Of a stretch of 56,709 nucleotides of DNA, positions 49,952-56,709 are shown one piece after another. Each line of letters begins with the position of its first letter. The first letter of the stretch is position 1. A program made the position numbers and the translations under genes. The notes beneath the pieces were generated by a model, which worked only from the letters and a program-made list of their open reading frames with translations, did not search any database and was not told the origin of the DNA. The stretch lies in contig QCHB01000005.1 in the NCBI GenBank assembly GCA_003278095.1, forward strand, positions 107,977 through 164,685, in the 5' to 3' direction. This stretch comes from SAR116 cluster bacterium AG-390-L20 (GTDB taxonomy: Bacteria > Pseudomonadota > Alphaproteobacteria > Puniceispirillales > Marisalimonadaceae).

Positions 49952-51311
49952 TTTCTTTAAGAATAGTGTTGGCAATTATCTCTGTAATTTTCTTAACTTT
50001 ATTTCCATCTCTACACTCGACCATTATTCTAACTAAGTCTTCAGTTCCAGATGGTCGTAATAATATTCTACCCTCTGATCCTAATAGACTTTGCTGCTTT
50101 TTTACTAAATTTGTTATATTGTCTTTAGATAAGATATTCTTATTGATATTTTTAAGATTTTTTAAAGACTGAGGCACTAGTTTAAATGGTCTTAAAAACT
50201 CTGATGCTCTCTGACCAGATTTTTTAAGTAATGACAATACTTTAATCGCAGTTAATAAACCATCTCCTGTTTTGGCAAAATCGGATAATAAAATGTGCCC
50301 AGAAGGTTCACCGCCAAGTTTACAGTTAGATTTAATCATTTGATCTAGAATATAGCGATCACCAACCTTAGTTCTGTAAAGGCTAATATTATGTTCTTTT
50401 AAATAATTTTCTAAACCTAGATTTGACATTAAAGTGCCTACAACTTTATTATGGTTTAACTGATTATTTTTTTTCATTTCTTTAGCTAATACAGCTATTA
50501 TCTGATCACCATGAATAATATTTCCCTTCTCATCCGAGAAAATTACCCTATCCGCATCTCCATCAAGAGCAATTCCTAAATTAGCTCCCTGTGCTTTTGT
50601 CATTTCAGCCATTTTTTCTGGAAACATAGCTCCGCAGTCTAAATTTATATTTTTACCATTAGGTTCTGCTCCAATAATTATTGAATCAGCCCCAAGCTCA
50701 AACAAAACTTCAGGTCCCACCTTATATGAAGCGCCATTGGAGCAATCCAACACTACTTTCATTGAACTTAAGTCTTCACTTCTGGGTAATATTTGTTTTA
50801 CAAATTCAGAATATCTTCCAATTGCATCTTCCATTCTTCTAGCCCTGCCCAAATTTGCGGATTTGGCAAGAATCGGTCCATTGGCCATCCTTAGCTGAAT
50901 TTCATTTTCCACTTCATCATTCAATTTAAATCCATCAGCACCAAATAGTTTCAAACCATTATCTTCATAAGGATTATGGGATGCAGAAATCATTACACCT
51001 AAATCACATCTTAAGACCCTCGTTAAATGAGCTATAGCTGGAGTTGGAAGAGGGCCAGTCGTAATAGAATCCAGACCAACAGATGTAAAACCAGCAACTA
51101 AAGCAGGTTCGAGCATGTATCCAGATAGTCTTGTATCTTTACCAATTAAAACTCTTGATTTCTTTGTTCCTGCTTTACCATAGAAATAGCCTCCTGCTGC
51201 CATTGCTAAATTAACGGCCATTAAAGCAGTAACTTTATCTTTGTTTACAGTGCCCCTTATACCGTCTGTACCAAACAATCTTTGAGAAATATTGAAAGAT
51301 GTTTTTATCAT
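49929..51311 (-). CDS. glmM: Phosphoglucosamine mutase GlmM
   Basis: Interconverts glucosamine-6-phosphate and glucosamine-1-phosphate, feeding UDP-GlcNAc to murein and LPS. The 460 residues have LFGTDGIRG at the start, the phosphorylated serine loop ISASHNP with Ser111, the metal-binding DGDADRV (Asp250, 252, 254), sugar-binding GGEPSGH and phosphate-binding RPSGTED. GGEPSGHI and the overall length distinguish it from phosphomannomutase. It follows folP by 11 nt. Its product ultimately supplies the MurG and LpxC substrates also encoded here. Confidence 0.97.
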   Translation of the reverse strand: MIKTSFNISQRLFGTDGIRGTVNKDKVTALMAVNLAMAAGGYFYGKAGTKKSRVLIGKDTRLSGYMLEPALVAGFTSVGLDSITTGPLPTPAIAHLTRVLRCDLGVMISASHNPYEDNGLKLFGADGFKLNDEVENEIQLRMANGPILAKSANLGRARRMEDAIGRYSEFVKQILPRSEDLSSMKVVLDCSNGASYKVGPEVLFELGADSIIIGAEPNGKNINLDCGAMFPEKMAEMTKAQGANLGIALDGDADRVIFSDEKGNIIHGDQIIAVLAKEMKKNNQLNHNKVVGTLMSNLGLENYLKEHNISLYRTKVGDRYILDQMIKSNCKLGGEPSGHILLSDFAKTGDGLLTAIKVLSLLKKSGQRASEFLRPFKLVPQSLKNLKNINKNILSKDNITNLVKKQQSLLGSEGRILLRPSGTEDLVRIMVECRDGNKVKKITEIIANTILKENEFDKIK

Positions 51312-51322
51312 TTAGAACCTTT

Positions 51323-52456
51323 TTAAATTAATGCTCTTTGACATATCAATGCCTGGTTAGTTTCAAAGACATCATGAGTTCTTATTATTTGTACACCATT
51401 GTTTATTGCATGAACAGCAAAAGCAATTGAACCACTCAACCTTTTACTTGGATTAATAGATTTTTTATTGATCCCACGAGATTTAAAATTATCAATTGAA
51501 AGTTCTTCGATTAATGACTTTCTACTTAATCCAATTAATATTGGGACGCCCAGACTATGGAAAATTGACAAATTACGTAATATGTCTAAATTATGAAGCT
51601 TATTTTTTCCAAATCCAATTCCAGGGTCAATAACGATATTAGCTTTATCAACGCCCATACTTACTAATTCATTAATTTTTTTAACAAAAAATTTATATAT
51701 ATCTATTGGTGCATAACTATATTTAGGATTATTTTGCATAGTCTCAGGATCCTTCTGCATATGCATTACTACTATAGGCAAGTTGTTTTGTGATACAAAA
51801 GCAATTTTATTTTTATTATTAAAGCCAGTAATATCATTTATAATATCTACCCCATTTTCATATCCTGATTTCATAGTAGAAAAGTTTCGTGAGTCTAAAG
51901 ATATAAGAGAATTAAAATTATGTTCTTTTAAAGATTTTATGATTTGTATTGCTCTATATTTTTCTTTACTAACCGAAATCCTTTTTGCGCCTGGTCTAGT
52001 TGACTCAGCACCAATATCAATAATTGACGCACCACAAGTTTCCATTTTTTCAAAAATTTTTTTTATAGATTTATAATCACTTTTTTGACTTTTCTTGTAA
52101 AAACTGTCAGGTGTAATATTTATTACACCCATAATATGTGGTTGACACATATTAAGTTTGGAATATGGATATCTTTTCTTAATAATATTATCTAAACTCA
52201 TTTCAGCTTTTATTAAAGAGTCTTTACTATGGTTTTTTGAAGTATTTAATAACTTTGCAGGAGTCATCATAACTTCCACATACAAATTATTTTTTTTTTG
52301 TATGACTTTTAGTTGGTTAAAATATCGCCAACCTCCTCCAATTCTCAAACCATTAAAACATTCAAACCTTGATTTTGGAATAGGTAATATAAAAGTTTCA
52401 ACTTCTTCACAAAAAGGCGGTGCAAATAAACTTTTATTATTTTCCACGATAGCCAT
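51323..52456 (-). CDS. folP: Dihydropteroate synthase FolP
   Basis: Condenses p-aminobenzoate with the pterin diphosphate to form dihydropteroate; target of sulfonamides. The 377 residues have an N-terminal extension of about 105 residues with GLRIGGGWRYF, typical of alphaproteobacterial FolP and of unclear role, then the catalytic barrel starting MGVINITPDSF (109-119), DIGAESTRPGA, VVMHMQKDPETMQ, IDPGIGFGK and GLSRKS. The ATG lies 35 nt after ftsH. The ftsH-folP-glmM order is widespread in proteobacteria. Confidence 0.95.
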   Translation of the reverse strand: MAIVENNKSLFAPPFCEEVETFILPIPKSRFECFNGLRIGGGWRYFNQLKVIQKKNNLYVEVMMTPAKLLNTSKNHSKDSLIKAEMSLDNIIKKRYPYSKLNMCQPHIMGVINITPDSFYKKSQKSDYKSIKKIFEKMETCGASIIDIGAESTRPGAKRISVSKEKYRAIQIIKSLKEHNFNSLISLDSRNFSTMKSGYENGVDIINDITGFNNKNKIAFVSQNNLPIVVMHMQKDPETMQNNPKYSYAPIDIYKFFVKKINELVSMGVDKANIVIDPGIGFGKNKLHNLDILRNLSIFHSLGVPILIGLSRKSLIEELSIDNFKSRGINKKSINPSKRLSGSIAFAVHAINNGVQIIRTHDVFETNQALICQRALI

Positions 52457-52491
52457 GAATTACCTATGCGAAACAAAATTATTATTTATTG

Positions 52492-54420
52492 TTAGGAGTT
52501 ATCTATTTCATTAGTAACAATCGTTTGCTTAGCTGTTGTGGAGGGAATTCCTGCTCGTTTTTTAGGTTTTTTTGCTTTAGGAGAGTTGTCATTATCATTA
52601 GATTTTTTGATAGAAATATTTAAACCTTTACATAAGTCTTGAATTTGTTGACCGTCGAGAGTTTCGTATTCCAATAAAGCTTCAGCAACTCTTTTAAGTT
52701 GCTTTGAATATTTTTTTAACATTTTCTCTGCATCAGAATAAACTGAATCAGCAATTCTACGAATTTCATTATCAACTATTGAAGCCGTATTATCTGATAC
52801 ATTTTTTTGTTGAGAGACAGATCTTCCAAGAAAAACTTCTTGCTCGTTTGCTTCATAGGCTAAAAATCCAAGTTTATCTGAAAGTCCCCATTCAGTGACC
52901 ATACGTCTAGCAGTATCAGTTACCATTCTAATATCAGAGCTTGCGCCAGTAGTAACCTTTTCTTTTCCAAATATCAACTCTTCAGCAATTCTTCCACCAC
53001 ATGCAACTCTAAGATCTGCAAAAAGCTTATCTTTAGCCATTGACACCCTATCTCCTTCTGGCAATCTCATTACCATACCTAAAGCTCTGCCCCGAGGAAT
53101 TATAGTCGCCTTATGTATTGGGTCACTTGCTGGTGAGTAAGCTGCTACAACCGCATGACCTGCTTCATGATATGCGGTTAGTTTTCTTTCTTCTTCAGTC
53201 ATAACCATGGATCTTCTTTCAGAGCCCATCATGACTTTATCTTTAGCTTCTTCAAATTCAGCCATACTTACATTATTTCTACCCTTTCGGGCAGATAATA
53301 GTGCAGCCTCATTTACTAGATTTGCTAGATCGGCTCCAGAAAATCCTGGAGTGCCTCGAGCAAGTGTTTTTGATATAACATCAGAAGATAAAGGAACTTT
53401 TTTCATGTGGACCTTTAAAATTTTTTCTCTACCGATCATATCTGGGTTAGGTACAACAACTTGTCTATCAAATCTTCCAGGTCTTAATAAAGCTGGGTCA
53501 AGAACATCTGGTCTATTTGTTGCGGCGACAAGTATAACTCCTTCATTAGTTTCAAATCCATCCATTTCTACTAGAAGTTGGTTTAAAGTTTGTTCTCGCT
53601 CATCATTGCCTCCACCTAAGCCTGCACCTCTATGTCTACCCATAGCATCAATCTCATCAATAAATATAATACATGGTGAGTTTTTCTTACCTTGCTCAAA
53701 CATGTCTCTTACTCTTGAAGCACCAACACCTACAAACATTTCAACAAAATCTGATCCAGATATTGTAAAAAAGGGAACACCTGCTTCACCAGCAACAGCT
53801 TTAGCTAATAAAGTTTTTCCGGTTCCAGGGGGGCCAACAAGTAATACACCTTTTGGAATTTTACCGCCAAGTTTTTGAAATCTGCTTGGATCTTTTAAAA
53901 ATTCTACAACTTCTTCAAGTTCAGCCTTAGCTTCGTCTATGCCAGCAACATCTCTAAATGTGACTTTATCTCTATGCTCGGTAAGAAGTTTAGCTTTTGA
54001 TTTTCCAAACCCCATAGCACCTTTGGCACCACCTTGCATTTGTTTCATAAAAAAAATCCAAACTCCTATAAAAAGTAACATTGGAAACCACGAAATAAGA
54101 ACAGAAAGTATACCTGGCATTCCACTTTCCACTGGCTCGGAAGTAACTTTAATTCCTTTTTCTGAAAGTTTATTAGCTAACGCATCTTCTTTTGGTATAA
54201 ATGAGTAAAAAGGAACACCACTGCTCGAAGCTCCAAAAATTTTATCACCTTGTATACTCACTTCTCTAACTTCACCTGCGTTAACTCTAGCAAGAAAGTC
54301 TGAATAAGCAATTGCATTGCCCGTGTTTTTAGAAGAACCACCTTGAAACACATTAAAAATTGCAACAAGTACAAGAGATATTATTACCCAAACAGCTATA
54401 TTCTTTCCAAAATTATTCAT
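52492..54420 (-). CDS. ftsH: ATP-dependent zinc metalloprotease FtsH
   Basis: Hexameric inner-membrane protease that removes misfolded membrane proteins and, in other proteobacteria, RpoH and LpxC. The 642 residues have transmembrane helices at about 8-24 and 103-125 around a periplasmic domain, then the AAA module with Walker A GPPGTGKT (196-203), Walker [10 protein letters not shown] (251-259) and second region of homology [19 protein letters not shown] (301-319), and the zinc site HEAGH (418-422). Pore loop [11 protein letters not shown] is intact. AAGGA precedes the ATG. Its 25-nt distance from tilS suggests co-transcription. Confidence 0.98.
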   Translation of the reverse strand: MNNFGKNIAVWVIISLVLVAIFNVFQGGSSKNTGNAIAYSDFLARVNAGEVREVSIQGDKIFGASSSGVPFYSFIPKEDALANKLSEKGIKVTSEPVESGMPGILSVLISWFPMLLFIGVWIFFMKQMQGGAKGAMGFGKSKAKLLTEHRDKVTFRDVAGIDEAKAELEEVVEFLKDPSRFQKLGGKIPKGVLLVGPPGTGKTLLAKAVAGEAGVPFFTISGSDFVEMFVGVGASRVRDMFEQGKKNSPCIIFIDEIDAMGRHRGAGLGGGNDEREQTLNQLLVEMDGFETNEGVILVAATNRPDVLDPALLRPGRFDRQVVVPNPDMIGREKILKVHMKKVPLSSDVISKTLARGTPGFSGADLANLVNEAALLSARKGRNNVSMAEFEEAKDKVMMGSERRSMVMTEEERKLTAYHEAGHAVVAAYSPASDPIHKATIIPRGRALGMVMRLPEGDRVSMAKDKLFADLRVACGGRIAEELIFGKEKVTTGASSDIRMVTDTARRMVTEWGLSDKLGFLAYEANEQEVFLGRSVSQQKNVSDNTASIVDNEIRRIADSVYSDAEKMLKKYSKQLKRVAEALLEYETLDGQQIQDLCKGLNISIKKSNDNDNSPKAKKPKKRAGIPSTTAKQTIVTNEIDNS

Positions 54421-54445
54421 TATTTTCCTTTTTTATTTATATCAA

Positions 54446-55744
54446 TTATACCAATACTTTATTTATGAGGTAAAGACTAAAAGATTTGTCACTTAATTTT
54501 TCATTTATATTTGAATTTACATCAATAATATTTAAATGGGGTTTAATGCATGAGCCTTCAAGGGTACGTAAGCAAGGAATTGTATTATTAATTATATCTC
54601 TATATTCAAAAAAAGGATGTTTATTACTAAATTTACTAATATCATTTCCATTTGATGAAATTAAATTACCAGACTTTGAACTTACAATTATATACCTTCC
54701 ATCGAATATATAATTTTTATCTTTTTTAATCTCCATATTAAAGTTCAAATTTCTTAGCTCTCTTACAAAAAATAAATAATTATTTTTTTGAAATATTTTT
54801 ACATTACCTAAGGTTTTATTCACTAAATTACTGTAAAATAAAGTACGAATTAAATTTAATGTTTTTTTTCTTTTTGGAGGGAATTCCTTTCCTCCAACAG
54901 TTTGAATTATTTTACCAATAATATTAATAGTAAGAAGACTTGATTTCTCAAAAATTATTTTGAGATTATCTAAATCGACCCTTGCAGCTCCTGTCTCGTC
55001 AATCAATATATTTTCAGAAATCCAATCCGCCAAAAGAACTTTAATTTTTTTAAATAAAGTAGTATTTGTACTGCTAAATTTATTTAATTCTTGTGAAATA
55101 CTAGGCCATTTTTTTTCCCTAATTTTATCAAGTAAATATCTTGTTTTTACTCTTTCAAATTTTAACATCTTATTAGAAGAATCTTCAAAAAAATTAATAT
55201 CATTTTGGTCTACAAAAGTTCTTAATTGCTTTTTTTTAAAAACTAAAAGTGGTCTTATTATTAAAATTCCGTTCCAAAATTTAACTGATTGTATTCCTTG
55301 AAGTCCATCAAGGCCTGAATTTTTTGTAAAACGCATAAACAAAGTTTCTGCTTGATCGTCATAATGATGGGCTAAAAGTAAATTACCTGATAATTTATAT
55401 GTGACTTCACACAAAAGATCTCTTCTTTTTTTTCTTGCCCAGTTTTGAATATTTCCAGTTGGTTTTTTACCACAAATTTTTTTTATAGATGTTTTAAAAC
55501 CAAGTTTTTTTGCTATATTTTCTACCTCATGAGCTTCTTTACTAGATTCTTGTCTCAAATTATGATCAATTATTACTGGAAAAATTTCTATATCAAAATT
55601 TTTATTATTTTCTAAAAAATTTTTCAATAAATATAAAAGCGCCATTGAGTCCATTCCACCAGACAAACCAAGAACAAATACTTTTTTGATTGGATTTAAA
55701 TTAATACAAATTTGTTTGAAATGATTGTTAAAAGCTCCAATCAT
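54446..55744 (-). CDS. tilS: tRNA(Ile)-lysidine synthase TilS
   Basis: Converts C34 of the tRNA-Ile CAU anticodon to lysidine so that it reads AUA, a codon likely frequent in so AT-rich a genome. The 432 residues contain the PP-loop SGGMDS (28-33), LAHHYDDQAETLFMR, the GLDGLQGI segment with the RPLL block and FFEDSSN, followed by a weakly conserved C-terminal region. Length is typical. The start overlaps the cpoB stop by 4 nt, so translation is probably coupled. Confidence 0.93.
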   Translation of the reverse strand: MIGAFNNHFKQICINLNPIKKVFVLGLSGGMDSMALLYLLKNFLENNKNFDIEIFPVIIDHNLRQESSKEAHEVENIAKKLGFKTSIKKICGKKPTGNIQNWARKKRRDLLCEVTYKLSGNLLLAHHYDDQAETLFMRFTKNSGLDGLQGIQSVKFWNGILIIRPLLVFKKKQLRTFVDQNDINFFEDSSNKMLKFERVKTRYLLDKIREKKWPSISQELNKFSSTNTTLFKKIKVLLADWISENILIDETGAARVDLDNLKIIFEKSSLLTINIIGKIIQTVGGKEFPPKRKKTLNLIRTLFYSNLVNKTLGNVKIFQKNNYLFFVRELRNLNFNMEIKKDKNYIFDGRYIIVSSKSGNLISSNGNDISKFSNKHPFFEYRDIINNTIPCLRTLEGSCIKPHLNIIDVNSNINEKLSDKSFSLYLINKVLV

Positions 55745-56688
55745 TCAGGGGCGCATTGCTTTTCATTCTTTAAAAAATTAATTCTTTTATTAAATTTTTC
55801 AGAAGGATTTATCATAAATTCTAGTGATTGGTTTAAAATATCGCATAATTGATCTTGTGGGGCAAAGTTTACCGCTGCTTCTGCAATAAGTAAGGTTGTC
55901 TCTTGAAATCTTGGATCATTAGGAAACACACTATTAAACTCAGCCAAAGCAATAGCGGCCTCTTCGAACTTCTTTTGGGCAAAATAAACTCTACCAAGCC
56001 AATATTGTGCATCAGCGGACTTTTCACTTTCTTTATGTAAAATTAAAAATTCTTTAAATGCTTTTTCAGCATTAACGAAGTCAAGTTGACTTGCTAAATC
56101 AAGTGCATAATTATAATTTTCTTCTACTGTACCTGATGGTAATATTGTTTCTTTTTTATCATCTTCAAAGTTTTTATCAGTTAATACATCATTAGTCTGA
56201 TTGTCATTTGAAGTGTCCTCTTTTACAAACCCTAAAACACCATTTGTTTTACCTTGTAAACTATTTTTCTTAACATCAACTTTCTTTTTAATTTTATAAT
56301 CATTTTTATCATTATTTTCCGTAACATTTATCTTTTCTTGAACAGATTTAATCGATGATAATTGAAGATGCCGCTCAACTCGTTTGAGTGCAAATTCTAA
56401 ATCGTAAGTCAAATTAGTGATGTTTTTTATTTTATTTTCAATTAGTCTTAAGTTTTCATTAAGGTCGCTTATCTCTTTTTCCAATAATTTTAATTTACTA
56501 TCAGAACTCTTCAGTTTGGATTGTTCTTCTATTAAACCAACCACCTTTTTGAGATTATCTTCAATTCTAGAGATTTTTTCTTGTTGAAAAGATACAATAT
56601 CTTTTAATCCATCTATAGTCTGAGATAAAACAGGTACAATATAAAAAAATAATAAAATTGATATATATATATATCTTAATTTAAACAT
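55741..56688 (-). CDS. cpoB: Cell division coordinator CpoB (YbgF), Tol-Pal associated
   Basis: Periplasmic protein that coordinates septal murein synthesis with outer-membrane constriction through the Tol-Pal system. The 315 residues start with a signal peptide (about 1-22, cleavage after VLS), a coiled coil (about 25-115) for trimerisation, a low-complexity Asn/Asp/Lys linker, and C-terminal TPR repeats from about 190 (ENYNYALDLASQLDFVNAEK, then YWLGRVYFAQKKFEEAA). The cpoB-tilS-ftsH order is standard downstream of tol-pal in alphaproteobacteria, so pal probably lies just beyond the right edge. The remaining 21 nt hold no other gene. Confidence 0.9.
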   Translation of the reverse strand: MFKLRYIYISILLFFYIVPVLSQTIDGLKDIVSFQQEKISRIEDNLKKVVGLIEEQSKLKSSDSKLKLLEKEISDLNENLRLIENKIKNITNLTYDLEFALKRVERHLQLSSIKSVQEKINVTENNDKNDYKIKKKVDVKKNSLQGKTNGVLGFVKEDTSNDNQTNDVLTDKNFEDDKKETILPSGTVEENYNYALDLASQLDFVNAEKAFKEFLILHKESEKSADAQYWLGRVYFAQKKFEEAAIALAEFNSVFPNDPRFQETTLLIAEAAVNFAPQDQLCDILNQSLEFMINPSEKFNKRINFLKNEKQCAPE

Positions 56689-56709
56689 TACTATCTCTAT
56701 GCTATTTTA

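Noticed and set aside
53207..53878. 223-codon open frame antisense to ftsH
   Set aside because: It lies wholly opposite the highly conserved AAA module, has no ribosome binding site and reads as a low-complexity mirror of ftsH codon use.
56650..56675. AT dinucleotide repeat in the start of cpoB
   Set aside because: It encodes the Ile/Tyr part of the signal peptide in frame and needs no other explanation.

Overview
The window is 56.7 kb of very AT-rich DNA (roughly 30% GC by eye). It is packed with housekeeping genes that read as a free-living alphaproteobacterium. Family clues are an RpoH sigma-32 with its RpoH box, HisZ, the alphaproteobacterial form of SerC, a dihydropteroate synthase with a long N-terminal extension, an FtsZ tail ending [11 protein letters not shown], and class A RNase P RNA directly in front of the mra/dcw cluster. 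AT richness, overlapping genes and near absence of spacers suggest a streamlined, perhaps marine, lineage (SAR11-, HIMB59- or AEGEAN-169-like). The exact clade cannot be fixed from the sequence alone.

Layout. 1-4 kb: nudC and a truncated old-yellow-enzyme gene (-), a bactofilin (+), then a minus-strand unit tusA-plsC-DUF2237-small protein. 4-6.6 kb: djlA-like chaperone and uup (+). 6.69-7.03 kb: rnpB. 7.2-30.9 kb: one long plus-strand run, mraZ-rsmH-ftsL-ftsI-murE-murF-mraY-murD-ftsW-murG-murC-murB-ddl-ftsQ-ftsA-ftsZ, then lpxC-bamD-recN-ligA. 30.9-35.9 kb: uvrD-prmA-pepP (-). 36-37.4 kb: mlaA-mlaC (+). 37.4-41 kb: ettA (-), a YggT-like membrane gene (+), a membrane hypothetical and threonine aldolase (-). 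41-43 kb: rluD and rpoH (+). 43-48.4 kb: serC-serA-hisZ-purA (-). 48.5-49.1 kb: a GST (+). 49.1-56.7 kb: cpoB-tilS-ftsH-folP-glmM-thiD (-).

Function. The core is the cell-division and murein programme: cytoplasmic precursor synthesis (MurA-independent steps MurB-F, Ddl, MraY, MurG), septal synthesis (FtsW/FtsI) and divisome proteins (FtsL, Q, A, Z). It is joined to outer-membrane biogenesis (LpxC, BamD, MlaA/MlaC, CpoB), DNA repair (RecN, LigA, UvrD), translation and RNA maturation (RNase P, RsmH, RluD, TilS, EttA, Uup, PrmA), proteostasis (FtsH, RpoH, DjlA) and biosynthesis of serine, histidine, purines, folate, thiamine and amino sugar. No tRNA, CRISPR array, insertion sequence, phage or defence gene was seen.

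The most interesting signals are regulatory. An MraZ-type operator of TCCCA/TACCA boxes lies on an exact 10-bp grid next to a good promoter. A hairpin covers the lpxC ribosome binding site, and another hairpin lies in front of serC. A membrane gene has a promoter placed for a leaderless transcript. All six convergent gene junctions overlap or touch, leaving no room for terminators. I did not find a convincing previously undescribed multi-gene system.
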